DNA of 64,000 nucleotides, from the NCBI RefSeq assembly GCF_000743535.1, contig NZ_AVCJ01000023.1:1-64000 (forward strand). Reading direction: 5' to 3'. How positions within the stretch are numbered: the first letter of the stretch is position 1; every line of letters starts with the position of its first letter. Shown piece after piece: positions 1 to 12,200 of this stretch. The notes under the pieces are model-generated. The model did not search any database. It worked only from the letters and a program-made list of their open reading frames with translations, and had not been told where the DNA came from. The translations under genes were made by a program, and so were the position numbers. Source of the stretch: Arenimonas donghaensis DSM 18148 = HO3-R19. GTDB taxonomy: Bacteria > Pseudomonadota > Gammaproteobacteria > Xanthomonadales > Xanthomonadaceae.

Positions 1-674
1 GGGGTGGCCGGCTCTGGTGCCGGCGTCGGCTGGGCGGCCGCAGCGGCAGCGGCAGCGGCGGCAGCGGCGGCTTCGTCAGCGGCCCGCTGGGCGGCCAGCT
101 GGGCGTCGCGTTCGCGCTGGGCTTCGCGCTCGGCTTCCTGTTCGGCACGCTCGGCGACGCCGGCGCGACCCTTGGCGATGGAGTCCTTGATGCGCGGCAG
201 CGCCGGGGTCTGGGCGTCGGTGCGCTCGATCAGGGCGCGCAGGCGCTCGGCTTCCACGAAGTCCTCGCGGCCGATGGCCTGCTCGGCGGCGATGATCGCG
301 TAGGGCATCAGGTCGATCAGGGCGCTCTCCGCGGACGCGTCGGGCGTTCCGGTCTTCTCGCGCAGGGTCAGGTAGTACTCCATCGCGTTGTCGCCGGCCG
401 GCGCGTAGAGGCGCTGTTCGCGAAGGGCCTGGGAGCCGCGGCTGCGCAGTTCTTCTTCGCTGAGGCTGGCCAGGGCGGCTTCGGCGGCCTGCTGGGCTTC
501 CTGGGCGGCCACTTCCTCGGCGCTGGGGCCGGCGGGCTGGGCCGCGGCGGGCGCCTTGCCCTTGGCGGCATCCGGCTCGGCCTCGTCCTTGGAACAGGCG
601 GCGAGGCTCAGGCCAAGGGCCAGGGCAATACCCCAGCGCAGGGCGCGGGAGGAGGTGAGCGTGGACGCGGTCAT
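1..674 (-). CDS. Lipoprotein, Ala-rich, possibly TonB-like (3' end cut by window edge)
   Basis: The reading frame starts at the ATG at 674 and stays open to the window edge, giving 224 visible residues with the C-terminus missing. It opens with a lipoprotein signal whose lipobox reads LAAC, with Cys at about residue 27. This predicts an acylated protein, probably in the outer or inner membrane. Then come an Ala/Glu-rich segment, a short globular-looking part (around YYLTLREKTG and LIDLMPYAII), a charged helical stretch rich in Glu, Arg and Gln, a run of 13 alanines and the start of a Pro-rich linker (QPTPAPEP). A Pro-rich linker after a helix suits energy-transducer TonB-like proteins, which often sit beside mnmE in xanthomonads, but the domain that would prove this lies outside the window. 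An AGGGGA ribosome site precedes the start. Confidence 0.7.
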   Translation of the reverse strand, partial: MTASTLTSSRALRWGIALALGLSLAACSKDEAEPDAAKGKAPAAAQPAGPSAEEVAAQEAQQAAEAALASLSEEELRSRGSQALREQRLYAPAGDNAMEYYLTLREKTGTPDASAESALIDLMPYAIIAAEQAIGREDFVEAERLRALIERTDAQTPALPRIKDSIAKGRAGVAERAEQEAEREAQRERDAQLAAQRAADEAAAAAAAAAAAAAQPTPAPEPAT

Positions 675-712
675 TAGGTTTTCCCCTGAAAAGTTAACAA
701 ACCATGACGTTC

Positions 713-741
713 AGCACATAAGAGTTTGGCCGGTTTGTCAA
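713..741 (-). promoter_or_regulatory. Candidate sigma-70 promoter of the lipoprotein gene
   Basis: On the minus strand a perfect TTGACA lies at 741-736. A -10 candidate follows as TGTGCT at 718-713 (17-bp spacer) or TATGTG at 720-715 (15-bp spacer). Neither -10 is strong. The site is about 40-65 bp upstream of the lipoprotein ATG in a stretch clearly richer in A/T than its surroundings. Confidence 0.45.
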
Positions 742-784
742 GGCGAAATCGTTATGGGCTGGGATTCGCGTCACGGTTCGGGTT

Positions 785-801
785 CCGGGGCGTGGCCCCG
801 G
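785..801 (-). terminator. Hairpin just after mnmE, no U-tract
   Basis: A perfect 7-bp stem (CCGGGGC/GCCCCGG) with a GTG loop lies immediately past the mnmE stop codon. No T-run follows on the minus strand, so it may be an mRNA 3'-end stabiliser or a weak terminator rather than a classical intrinsic terminator. Confidence 0.35.
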
Positions 802-805
802 CGTC

Positions 806-2137
806 TCATTTGCCGATGCAGAAGCTCGAGAATATCCGCCCCAGCAGGGCGTCCGCGTCCACCTGCCCGGTGATTTCACCCAGCGCCGCCTGGGCGCCGC
901 GCAGTTCCTCGGCAGCCAGTTCGCCGGCGCCCCCTTGCAGCTGCCGGGCCGCCTGGGCCAGCAAGCCGGCGGCCCGGTCCATGGCCTCGAGGTGCCGGGC
1001 GCGGGCGCTGAAGGCGCCTTCGCTGCCCTCGCCCAGGCCGGCGGCCTCGCGCAGCCGCTCGCGCAGCGGCGCCAGCCCTTCCCCGGTGCGGGCCGACAGC
1101 CACAGGTGCTCGCCATCCGGGCGGGTCTCGGCGTGCACCGGGGCGCCGCTGAGGTCGGCCTTGTTGTGCAGCCACAGCACCGGCACCTGCCCGGGCAGCG
1201 CCAGCGGCGCCGGCGCGGCGACCTGGTCGTCGAGCACGGCCAGCACCAGGTCGGCGCGCTCGAGTTCGGCCCGGGCCCGGCGGATGCCTTCGCGCTCGAT
1301 GCGGTCGGGCGCGTCGCGCAGGCCGGCGGTGTCGACCAGGGTCAGCTCGATGCCGTCGACCTGGATACGCTCGCGCAGCAGGTCGCGGGTGGTGCCGGCG
1401 ATGTCGGTGACGATGGCGCGCTCTTCGCCGGCCAGGGCATTGAGCAGGGAGGACTTGCCGGCATTGGGCGCGCCGACGATCACCACGTGCAGGCCATCGA
1501 GCAGGCGCTTGCCGCGGCCGGCATCGGCACGCAGGCGTTCGAGGTCGCCGGCGACGCCGCGCAGGCGCTGCTGCAATTCCGGGGCGGCCAGGAAGTCGAC
1601 CTCTTCCTCGGGGAAGTCCAGCGCGGCCTCGATCCATACGCGCAGCGCCACGAGGCCTTCGACGACGGCATCGACCCGGCGCGAGAACTCGCCGTCGAGG
1701 GAGCGGCGGGCGGCGCGCAGCGCGGCCTCGCTGCCGGCACTGATGAGGTCGGCCACCGCCTCGGCCTGGGCCAGGTCGAGCCGGCCTTCGAGGAAGGCGC
1801 GTTCGGTGAACTCACCCGGCCGGGCATGGCGCGCGCCCAGGTCCAGGCAGCGTCGCAGCAAGCGGGCCAGCAGCAGCGGACTGCCATGGCCCTGCAGTTC
1901 CAGGACGTCTTCGCCGGTGTAGGACTGCGGCCCGGGGAAATACAGCATCAGGCCGTCGTCGATCACTTCGCCCTGGTCGTCGCGAAAGCGCAGGTAAGCC
2001 GCATGCCGCGGCGCCGGCGGCCGCCCCAGCAGCGTCGCACCGATCGCCCGGCAGCCGGGTCCGCTGAGCCGCACGATGCCGACGCCGGCCGCGCCGGCCG
2101 CCGTCGCTATGGCTGCAATCGTGTCGCGCTGGGTCAT
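806..2137 (-). CDS. mnmE: tRNA-5-carboxymethylaminomethyl-2-thiouridine GTPase MnmE
   Basis: MnmE (TrmE) acts with MnmG to modify the wobble uridine of several tRNAs. The 443-residue protein is normal length. It begins [12 protein letters not shown], a typical folate-binding N-terminal domain start. A G domain follows with P-loop GAPNAGKSS near residue 220, switch motif DTAGLRD and NKADLS specificity motif. It ends in the family's C-terminal CIGK motif, whose Cys is required for modification chemistry. It reads leftward directly downstream of yidC, 62 bp away, in the classical origin-proximal cluster. Confidence 0.97.
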   Translation of the reverse strand: MTQRDTIAAIATAAGAAGVGIVRLSGPGCRAIGATLLGRPPAPRHAAYLRFRDDQGEVIDDGLMLYFPGPQSYTGEDVLELQGHGSPLLLARLLRRCLDLGARHARPGEFTERAFLEGRLDLAQAEAVADLISAGSEAALRAARRSLDGEFSRRVDAVVEGLVALRVWIEAALDFPEEEVDFLAAPELQQRLRGVAGDLERLRADAGRGKRLLDGLHVVIVGAPNAGKSSLLNALAGEERAIVTDIAGTTRDLLRERIQVDGIELTLVDTAGLRDAPDRIEREGIRRARAELERADLVLAVLDDQVAAPAPLALPGQVPVLWLHNKADLSGAPVHAETRPDGEHLWLSARTGEGLAPLRERLREAAGLGEGSEGAFSARARHLEAMDRAAGLLAQAARQLQGGAGELAAEELRGAQAALGEITGQVDADALLGRIFSSFCIGK

Positions 2138-2199
2138 GGAGTGGGGTGTTGTCGCCCTATCCGTGTCTTCCGGCGTTCATGGCTGGCGGGAACCGGCCC

Positions 2200-3939
2200 T
2201 TATTTGCCCACGGTGGCCGGCGCCGGCTTGGTGCCGTGGCGCTTGGTGATCACCCACTGCTGGGCCAGGCCCAGGATGCCGTTGGTGCACCAGTACAGCA
2301 CCAGGCCCGACGGGAAGAAGGCCATCATGACGCCGAAGACCAGCGGCATCGCCGTCATCATCTTCTTCTGCATCGGGTCCATGCCCGGGGTCGGCGTCAT
2401 CTTCTGGGTGAGGTACATCACCACCAGGTTGATCGCCGGCAGGATGAAGTACGGGTCGGGCGAGGTCAGGTTCTGGATCCAGCCCAGCCAGGGCGCCTGG
2501 CGCATTTCCACCGACTCGAGCAGCATCCAGTACAAGGCGATGAAGACGGGGATGGTCACCAGGATCGGCAGGCAGCCGCCGATCGGATTGATCTTCTCTT
2601 TCTTGTACAGCTCCATCATCGCCATCTGGAACTTCTGCTTGTCGTCGCCGTAGCGTTCCTTGAGCGACTCGATGCGCGGCTGGATCGCACGCATCTTGGC
2701 GAAGCTCTGGTACTGCTTGGCCGACAGCGGGTAAAGCACCAGCTTGATGATCAGCACCGTCAGGATGATCGCCCAGCCCCAGTTGCCGGTCAGGTCGTGC
2801 AGGGGTTCGAGCACGTAGTCGAACATCGGCTGGGCAAGGAAAGTGAAGATGCCGTAGTCCAGGGTCAGCTTCAGGCCCGGGGCGACGTCCTGCAGCTGTT
2901 CCTGCAGCTTCGGGCCGACCCACAGGGTGGCCTCGCGGGTGGTGGTGGTGCCCGGCGCGACCTCGAAGGGCGCGCCGACGCTGCGCACCAGGTAGCGCGG
3001 CTGGCCATTGCCCAGGGTCGCCAGCGAGAAGCGCTGCGGCTCGGCTTCGGACGGCACCCAGGCGACCAGGAAGTGGTGTTGCAGGAGCGCGATCCAGCCA
3101 CCGGTGACGTCGAGGTTGAGCGGGCCGTCGTCGGCGAAATCGTCGTACTTGCGCTTCTCGAATTTCTCGGCCGGGCTATACCAGGCGGCGCCGGTGAAGC
3201 TGTAGGCCTCGGGGTTGGTGAGCGCGAAGCCCTTGGACTGCGCCACCGGCGGCACGCGCTGCAGCTGCTGGTAGCCGTAGCCACGCCAGGCGGCCGCGCC
3301 GTCGTTGCGGACGTCCTCGCGCTGGGTCACGGCATAACTGCCGCGCTCGAGCACCCAGGTCTTGCGCACGCTCAGCCCGGTCGCCGGATCCGTCCACAGC
3401 AACGGAACCTCGAGCCGGTCCTGGCCGTCGGCGAGCTGGAAATCGGTGCGGCCGCCTTCGGGACGGAACACGGCTTCGTGGTTGGGGGCGTTGCCCACGG
3501 TGGCGACCAGGCCCGACTGCGCCACCGAAAAGCGCGACGGGTCGCCGTCGAACAGCCGCACCTTGCGGGCGGGCTCGTCCTTGTCCACCGGGTACTGCAG
3601 CAGCTCGGCGCCGACCAGGTTGCCGCCGCGCAGGTCCACGCGCAGGTCCAGTACGTCGGTGCGGACGCGCACCAGGCCGGCGCTGGCAGCCGCCTGGCCG
3701 GTGGCCGCGGGCACGGCGTCGCCGCTGGCCGGGGTGCTGGGCAGGGCGGTCGTGGCCGGCACGGCGGCCGCGTCGGGGATCGCGCCCGCGTCCGGCACGG
3801 CGGCCGTCGGCTCGGGCAGCGCGGCGGCCGGCGCGTTTTCGGCGGGAGTCTGGGCGACCGGCCCCTTGTTCCATTCCAGGAACAAAAGGAAAGCGACGGC
3901 AAGCCAGGCGATCAGCAGGAAAGTACGGGTCTGGTTCAT
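2200..3939 (-). CDS. yidC: Membrane protein insertase YidC
   Basis: YidC inserts and folds inner-membrane proteins with or without SecYEG. The 579-residue product has the Gram-negative layout. An N-terminal membrane anchor at about residues 6-22 is followed by a Pro/Ala-rich linker and a large periplasmic domain to about residue 350. The C-terminal five-helix core starts around the LDYGIFTFLAQP segment and includes GGCLPILVTIPVFIALYW. The end is short and basic (KRHGTKPAP). It lies 52 bp downstream of rnpA. The usual small yidD gene is not present between them. Confidence 0.97.
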   Translation of the reverse strand: MNQTRTFLLIAWLAVAFLLFLEWNKGPVAQTPAENAPAAALPEPTAAVPDAGAIPDAAAVPATTALPSTPASGDAVPAATGQAAASAGLVRVRTDVLDLRVDLRGGNLVGAELLQYPVDKDEPARKVRLFDGDPSRFSVAQSGLVATVGNAPNHEAVFRPEGGRTDFQLADGQDRLEVPLLWTDPATGLSVRKTWVLERGSYAVTQREDVRNDGAAAWRGYGYQQLQRVPPVAQSKGFALTNPEAYSFTGAAWYSPAEKFEKRKYDDFADDGPLNLDVTGGWIALLQHHFLVAWVPSEAEPQRFSLATLGNGQPRYLVRSVGAPFEVAPGTTTTREATLWVGPKLQEQLQDVAPGLKLTLDYGIFTFLAQPMFDYVLEPLHDLTGNWGWAIILTVLIIKLVLYPLSAKQYQSFAKMRAIQPRIESLKERYGDDKQKFQMAMMELYKKEKINPIGGCLPILVTIPVFIALYWMLLESVEMRQAPWLGWIQNLTSPDPYFILPAINLVVMYLTQKMTPTPGMDPMQKKMMTAMPLVFGVMMAFFPSGLVLYWCTNGILGLAQQWVITKRHGTKPAPATVGK

Positions 3940-3991
3940 GGGCAGGCAGCGGGCGCCGGGCGCAAGGGCCGGGGCCGGCGGGAAGTCTCGG

Positions 3992-4429
3992 TCAGGAGTC
4001 GGTGGCGGGGCGCTCGCGCGCGTCCGGGGAGGCAGGCATTGTGCCGGCAGGGGCGGTGGGCTTCAACGACCGCGCCTTTTCCAGCAGCTGCAGCCACTGC
4101 GTCCTCAGCGCCGGATTGTCGAGCGCGGCCGCGCCAGGCTGGGCGATCAGCACGTAATCACCGGGCGGCAGGCGGTGGCGTTCGCGGCGAAAAACGTCGC
4201 GGGCGATGCGTTTGATGCGATTGCGGCCGACGGCCCGCTTGTCCACTTTCTTGGACACGGCAACGCCGAGCCGCGGCTCTTTGGCCTCGGCCCGGACGTG
4301 GGCGAACAAACGCAACTGTGGGCTGCTTAGCCGGCGACCCGCCTTGAACACCGCCTGGTACTGGGCGGAGACGCGCACGCGTGCGCTGGGGGGGAAATCA
4401 CTCGGCGGAACGGGCGGCTGGGAATTCAC
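3992..4429 (-). CDS. rnpA: Ribonuclease P protein component
   Basis: RnpA is the protein subunit of RNase P, which matures tRNA 5' ends. The signature KRAVGRNRIKRIARDVFRR is present (compare R-N-R-x-K-R of the family), with the LGVAVSKK strand before it. At 145 residues it is longer than the E. coli protein (119) because of a Pro-rich N-terminal extension and a low-complexity C-terminal tail (SLKPTAPAGTMPASPDAR). The start at 4429 leaves 39 bp to rpmH. An internal later start is possible but none fits better. Confidence 0.95.
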   Translation of the reverse strand: MNSQPPVPPSDFPPSARVRVSAQYQAVFKAGRRLSSPQLRLFAHVRAEAKEPRLGVAVSKKVDKRAVGRNRIKRIARDVFRRERHRLPPGDYVLIAQPGAAALDNPALRTQWLQLLEKARSLKPTAPAGTMPASPDARERPATDS

Positions 4430-4468
4430 GGCCCGTCAGGCGGCCGCCGGGAAACCGGCGGCGACGCG

Positions 4469-4609
4469 TCAGACTGCGAGGCGCGAACGACCCTTGGCAC
4501 GACGACGGGCGAGGATCTTGCGACCATCGGCGGTCTTCATGCGGGCACGGAAACCGTGGTCGCGCTTGCGCTTGAGGTTGCTGGGCTGGTACGTGCGCTT
4601 GGTGGCCAT
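4469..4609 (-). CDS. rpmH: 50S ribosomal protein L34
   Basis: The 46-residue basic protein reads [20 protein letters not shown] followed by the conserved RARMKT and [13 protein letters not shown] segments, which is full-length L34. It is a structural protein of the large ribosomal subunit. It is the first gene of the leftward rpmH-rnpA-yidC-mnmE series and has a good promoter directly upstream. Confidence 0.98.
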   Translation of the reverse strand: MATKRTYQPSNLKRKRDHGFRARMKTADGRKILARRRAKGRSRLAV

Positions 4610-4649
4610 GGGGCACCCCGGTTAAAGTTTTGGGCGGAAAAGACCGCGG

Positions 4650-4679
4650 ACTATAGCGGTTTCCGGGACCCGCCGTCAA
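4650..4679 (-). promoter_or_regulatory. Promoter of the rpmH operon
   Basis: On the minus strand TTGACG (4679-4674) and TATAGT (4655-4650) are separated by 18 bp. The -10 box is 41 bp upstream of the rpmH ATG. This is one of the best sigma-70-like promoters in the window, as expected for a ribosomal protein operon. Confidence 0.7.
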
Positions 4680-4736
4680 CTGTTGCCTGCGTGGCGGATC
4701 AGGCGGTGCGGCGCTAGACTGCACGACCCCGAACAC

Positions 4737-4745
4737 TTATCCACA
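4737..4745 (+). promoter_or_regulatory. Consensus DnaA box upstream of dnaA
   Basis: A perfect TTATCCACA lies 42 bp before the dnaA start codon. A TAGACT hexamer at 4715-4720 could be the dnaA -10 element. A DnaA box here would suit DnaA autoregulation, which is established for several bacteria and inferred here. Confidence 0.75.
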
Positions 4746-4787
4746 GCCCCTCCCCGAGGGAGCTGTCGCCCGGAATTTCGCTTGAAC

Positions 4788-6113
4788 ATGGATGCTGCCT
4801 GGCCCCGCTGCCTGGAACGACTGGAAGCCGAACTGCCGGCCGAAGAGGTACACACCTGGCTTCGGCCCCTGCAGGTGGAAACCAACGCGGACGGCCTGAC
4901 GCTGTACGCCCCCAATGAATTCGTGGTCGACCAGGTGCGCGAGCACTACCTGGCGCGCATCCGCGAGCTGGTGGCTCATTTCGCCGGTGCGCCGGCCGCC
5001 GTCGCCCTGGCCGTGGGCTCGCTCAAGCGGGCGGTCGCCAGCCCCGTGCCGGCCCCCCTGGCCTCGCCGGGTCGCGCCGCGGGCCCGGAGTTCGCCGGCA
5101 ACGTCGACGCCCACTACACCTTCGAGAACTTCGTCGAGGGCCGCAGCAACCAGCTCGGTCGCGCCGCGGCCCTGCAGGTGGCCCAGAACCCGGGCAAGGC
5201 CTACAACCCGCTGCTGCTGTACGGGGGCTCGGGCCTGGGCAAAACCCACCTGATGTACGCCGCCGGCAACTTCATGCGCCGGAACAACCCGGGCATGCGG
5301 GTGCTGTACCTGCGCTCGGAGCAGTTCTTCAGCGCGATGATGAAGTCGCTGCAGGACAAGTCGATGGACCAGTTCAAGCGCCAGTTCCAGCAGGTGGACG
5401 CGCTGCTGATCGACGACATCCAGTTTTTCGCCGGCAAGAACACCACCCAGGAAGAGTTCTTCCACACCTTCAATGCGCTGTTCGACGGCAAGCAGCAGAT
5501 CATCCTCACCTGCGACCGTTACCCGCGCGAGGTGGAGAACCTCGAAACCCGGCTCAAGACGCGCCTCACCTGGGGCCTGAGCGTGGCGATCGAACCGCCG
5601 GACTTCGAGACCCGCGCCGCCATCCTCACCGCCAAGGCCGCCGAACGTTCGGTGCCCCTGCCCGAGGACGTGGCCTACCTGATCGCCAAGCGCATGCGCT
5701 CGAACGTGCGCGACCTCGAGGGGGCACTGAACACCCTGGCGGCCCGCTCGAACTTCATGGCCAGGCCGATCACGGTGGAATTCGCCCAGGAAACCCTGCG
5801 CGACCTGCTGCGGGCCCAGCAGCAGGCGGTGTCGATAAGCAACATCCAGAAGACCGTGGCAGACTACTACCAGCTGCGCATGGCGGACCTGTTGTCGAAG
5901 CGGCGGACGCGCTCCCTGGCGCGACCGCGGCAGATGGCGATGGCGCTTAGCAAGGAACTGACCGAGCACAGCCTGCCGGAAATCGGCGATGCCTTCGGTG
6001 GCCGCGACCACACCACCGTGATGCACGCCTGCAAGGTCATGCGCGAACTGCGCGAGATCGACGGCAAGCTGCGCGAGGATTGGGACAAGCTGCTGCGGAA
6101 ACTCAGCGAGTAA
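4788..6113 (+). CDS. dnaA: Chromosomal replication initiator protein DnaA
   Basis: DnaA binds origin boxes and opens the duplex to start replication. I chose the ATG at 4788 ([17 protein letters not shown]), which gives the family's usual domain I. The longer frame upstream reads low-quality sequence across the DnaA box. The 441-residue product shows domain I, a short linker, the AAA+ domain with Walker [10 protein letters not shown] near residue 146 and Walker B LLIDDIQF near 207, and domain IV with the DNA-binding signature [11 protein letters not shown] near the C-terminus. It is divergent from rpmH and 237 bp upstream of dnaN. Confidence 0.98.
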   Translation: MDAAWPRCLERLEAELPAEEVHTWLRPLQVETNADGLTLYAPNEFVVDQVREHYLARIRELVAHFAGAPAAVALAVGSLKRAVASPVPAPLASPGRAAGPEFAGNVDAHYTFENFVEGRSNQLGRAAALQVAQNPGKAYNPLLLYGGSGLGKTHLMYAAGNFMRRNNPGMRVLYLRSEQFFSAMMKSLQDKSMDQFKRQFQQVDALLIDDIQFFAGKNTTQEEFFHTFNALFDGKQQIILTCDRYPREVENLETRLKTRLTWGLSVAIEPPDFETRAAILTAKAAERSVPLPEDVAYLIAKRMRSNVRDLEGALNTLAARSNFMARPITVEFAQETLRDLLRAQQQAVSISNIQKTVADYYQLRMADLLSKRRTRSLARPRQMAMALSKELTEHSLPEIGDAFGGRDHTTVMHACKVMRELREIDGKLREDWDKLLRKLSE

Positions 6114-6350
6114 ACGTGGAACTTCCGCCCGTGGAACTCACCCCCGGGCGGACTGTGGATAAGCTGGGGACTCTTCCAGGCCCCGAATTTAATCCACAGG
6201 TTTCCACAGGGGTTGCAGGTCGCGACGCACAGGGTTTGATTCAGATTTTTACGTTTAAAAACAAGCGGTTGGATGTGTTATCCGGCGTTTTTGGCGACAC
6301 TACCACCACCAGTTTTTGATTTATCCACTCATTGGAGCTTGGGGAATCGC
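6114..6350 (+). other. Probable oriC region: DnaA boxes and A/T-rich stretch between dnaA and dnaN
   Basis: This spacer departs from the local GC-rich composition. It holds a perfect DnaA box in reverse orientation (TGTGGATAA, 6154-6162), one-mismatch boxes TAATCCACA (6190-6198) and TTATCCACT (6321-6329), a weaker GTTTCCACA (6200-6208), and a TTATCC half at 6278. An A/T-rich run around 6245-6263 (ATTTTTACGTTTAAAAAC) could be the unwinding element. The dnaA-dnaN location is a common position for bacterial oriC. The promoter and GGGGAA ribosome site of dnaN lie at its right end. Confidence 0.75.
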
Positions 6351-7451
6351 ATGCGTTTCAGCCTGACGCGAGAAGTTCTGCTCAAACCCCTGCAGCAGGT
6401 CGTGAACGTGGTCGAGCGACGGCAGACCCTGCCGGTGCTGGCCAACCTGCTGGTGACGGTCGAGGGTAGCAAGCTGTCGATGACCGGTACCGACCTGGAA
6501 GTCGAGATGATCGCCCGGACCGACGTCGATGACGCCCAGTCCGGCGAGACCACGATCCCGGCGCGCAAACTTTTCGAGATCGTCCGGGCCCTGCCCGACG
6601 GCAGCAAGGTGACCATCAGCCAGTCGGCCGAGAAGGTCACCGTGCAGGCCGGGCGCAGCCGCTTCACCCTGGCCACCCTGCCCGCCAACGACTTCCCGGC
6701 GGTCGAGGACCTGGACCTGGTCGAACGCATCCGGGTGCCGGAAGCGGCGCTGAAGGAACTGATCGAACGCACGGCGTTCGCGATGGCCCAGCAGGACGTG
6801 CGTTATTACCTCAACGGCCTGCTGCTGGACCTGCGCGAAGACAGCCTGCGCTGCGTGGCCACCGACGGCCATCGCCTGGCGCTGTGCGAAGCACCGCTGC
6901 CGGCCGGTGCCCAGACCCGCAAGCAGATCATCCTGCCCCGCAAGGGCGTGCTGGAGCTGCAGCGCCTGCTGGAAGGCGGTGAGCGCGAGGTCGAGCTGGA
7001 AGTGGGCCGCAACCACCTGCGCATGCGCCGGGAGGATGTCACCTTCACCTCCAAGCTGATCGACGGCCGTTTCCCCGACTACGACGCGGTCATCCCGATC
7101 GGCGCCGACAAGGAAGTGAAGCTCGACCGCGAGCTGCTGCGGGCTGCCCTGCAGCGTGCCGCCATCCTGTCGAACGAGAAGTACCGCGGCGTGAAGCTGG
7201 AGATCAGCCCGGGCCAGGTGCGCATCGTCGCCCACAACCCCGAGCAGGAAGAGGCCCAGGAAGAAATCGAGGCCGAAACCAAGATCGACGGCCTGGGCAT
7301 CGGCTTCAACGTGACCTACCTGCTGGACGCCCTGAGCGCCCTGCGCGAGGACATGGTCATCCTGAACCTGCGTGATGCCAACTCGTCGGCCCTGGTCCGC
7401 GAGGCCAGCCACGATCGCAGTCGCCACGTGGTGATGCCGCTTCGGCTGTGA
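6351..7451 (+). CDS. dnaN: DNA polymerase III subunit beta (sliding clamp)
   Basis: The clamp encircles DNA and tethers polymerase III and many repair proteins. The ATG at 6351 (MRFSLTREVLLKPLQQVV) was chosen because it follows a GGGGAA ribosome site and gives the standard N-terminus and 366-residue length. A longer frame begins inside the origin spacer. The three-domain clamp fold is recognisable through LPVLANLLV, DVRYYLNGLL, DGHRLALCE and the C-terminal VMPLRL that ends most clamps. Confidence 0.98.
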   Translation: MRFSLTREVLLKPLQQVVNVVERRQTLPVLANLLVTVEGSKLSMTGTDLEVEMIARTDVDDAQSGETTIPARKLFEIVRALPDGSKVTISQSAEKVTVQAGRSRFTLATLPANDFPAVEDLDLVERIRVPEAALKELIERTAFAMAQQDVRYYLNGLLLDLREDSLRCVATDGHRLALCEAPLPAGAQTRKQIILPRKGVLELQRLLEGGEREVELEVGRNHLRMRREDVTFTSKLIDGRFPDYDAVIPIGADKEVKLDRELLRAALQRAAILSNEKYRGVKLEISPGQVRIVAHNPEQEEAQEEIEAETKIDGLGIGFNVTYLLDALSALREDMVILNLRDANSSALVREASHDRSRHVVMPLRL

Positions 7452-7476
7452 CACACCGGTTGTCCGCTCCTGATCG

Positions 7477-7498
7477 CCGCCCGGCCCGTGCCGGGCGG
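7477..7498 (+). terminator. Strong hairpin between dnaN and recF
   Basis: A perfect 9-bp GC stem (CCGCCCGGC/GCCGGGCGG) with a CCGT loop lies 25 bp after the dnaN stop. Only a short, interrupted T-tract follows (TGTCGTTTCC). It may reduce read-through into recF or protect the dnaN mRNA end. Confidence 0.45.
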
Positions 7499-7554
7499 TG
7501 TCGTTTCCAGCCCCCGGCCAGCGTGCCGGATGGCCCCGTTCCCGGAACCCCCCG

Positions 7555-8637
7555 ATGCGCCTGAGCCGCCTGGATGTGCAGAACCTGCGCTGCCTGGTGG
7601 ACGTGCGCTTCGAACCGTCCCCGGGCCTGAACCTGGTGACCGGCGGCAATGGCGCCGGCAAGACCAGCCTGGTCGAGGCAGTGCACCTGCTGGGGTATGG
7701 CCGCTCCTTCCGCGGCCGGGTCCGGGATGGCCTGGTGCGCAGCGGCCAGCCTGCACTGTCGGTCTATGCCGAGTGGATGGATGGCCAGGGCCGTTCCCGC
7801 CGCGCCGGGCTGCGCCATACCGGCAGCGAGTGGGAAGCCCGGCTCGACGGCAGCCAGGCGCCCAGCCTGACCGAACTCTGTGCGGAGCTGGCGGTCGTGA
7901 GCTTCGAGCCCGGCAGCCACGAACTCATTGCCGGAGGCGCCGAGCACCGCCGCCGCTTCCTGGATTGGGCCTTGTTCCACGTGGAACCGGGTTTCCTGCC
8001 GGTCTGGCGCCGCTACGCCCGGGCCCTGAAGCAGCGCAATGCCCTGCTCAAGCGGGGGCCGGCCGCGAATGCACTGGATCCCTGGGACCAGGAGCTGGTG
8101 GACTCGGGCCAGCGCCTGAGCAGCCTGCGCGCGGACTACCTGGCCCGGCTTGAGCCCGTGCTGGCCACCACGGCCGGCGAGTTCCTGCCAGAACTTGGCC
8201 AGGCCGGCCTGGGTTTCCTGCCCGGGTGGCGCCAATCGGACTACCCGCTCGCCGACGCCCTGCTGCTGGCCAGGGATCGCGACCTCGCCCTGGGCTACAC
8301 CAGTGTCGGCCCCCACCGGGCGGACTGGCGGGTCGACTACCCGGCCCTCCCCGGCAAGGAAGCCCTGTCCCGGGGCCAGGAAAAGCTGACGGCCCTGGCC
8401 TGCATCCTCGCCCAGGCCCGGGCCTTTGCCGCTGATCGCGGCGAATGGCCCCTGGTCTGCCTGGACGACCTGGCGTCCGAGCTGGACCAGACCCATTTGC
8501 GCCACGCCCTGGCGGCCGTGCTCGATTCAGGCGCCCAGGTCATCCTGACGGCGACCGAGGCGCCCGCGGTGCTGACCGGAGACCTGGCGCCCGTTGCCAG
8601 GTTCCACGTGGAACGCGGGGTATTGCGCCAAGCCTGA
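7555..8637 (+). CDS. recF: DNA replication and repair protein RecF
   Basis: RecF loads RecA at gaps together with RecO and RecR. The ATG at 7555 (MRLSRLDVQNLRCL) gives the canonical N-terminal strand of the ABC-type head. Walker A reads GGNGAGKTS near residue 30, the signature LSRGQEKL lies in the last third, and Walker B is PLVCLDDLASELD. At 360 residues it matches the family (about 357 in E. coli). It is the third gene of dnaA-dnaN-recF-gyrB, with 249 bp before gyrB. Confidence 0.97.
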   Translation: MRLSRLDVQNLRCLVDVRFEPSPGLNLVTGGNGAGKTSLVEAVHLLGYGRSFRGRVRDGLVRSGQPALSVYAEWMDGQGRSRRAGLRHTGSEWEARLDGSQAPSLTELCAELAVVSFEPGSHELIAGGAEHRRRFLDWALFHVEPGFLPVWRRYARALKQRNALLKRGPAANALDPWDQELVDSGQRLSSLRADYLARLEPVLATTAGEFLPELGQAGLGFLPGWRQSDYPLADALLLARDRDLALGYTSVGPHRADWRVDYPALPGKEALSRGQEKLTALACILAQARAFAADRGEWPLVCLDDLASELDQTHLRHALAAVLDSGAQVILTATEAPAVLTGDLAPVARFHVERGVLRQA

Positions 8638-12127
<3,490 letters not shown>

Positions 12128-12200
12128 CTGGCCCGGGGTTACACTGGCCCGCCGCGTGGCTGGGGATTGGTCGCCACGCTGGACTCGAACCGGGAACCCT

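Noticed and set aside
1-303. Plus-strand Ala-rich open frame at the left edge
   Set aside because: It is the antisense of the Ala/Glu-rich lipoprotein, which has a start, ribosome site and lipobox on the minus strand.
935-4330. Long plus-strand open frames opposite mnmE and yidC
   Set aside because: They are Arg/Gly/His-rich translations typical of the antisense of GC-rich genes, with no domain, and the minus-strand genes are certain.
4683-4787. Longer dnaA start 35 codons upstream
   Set aside because: It would place the consensus DnaA box and likely promoter inside the gene and adds residues not found in DnaA.
6273-6350. Longer dnaN start in the origin spacer
   Set aside because: The added 26 residues are not part of the clamp, and the ATG at 6351 has a proper ribosome site.
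12160-12200. Possible tRNA T-arm on the minus strand (GGTTCGAGTCC-like sequence before the UUP1 gene)
   Set aside because: The flanking bases do not form a T-stem, and no acceptor or anticodon arm can be folded around it.
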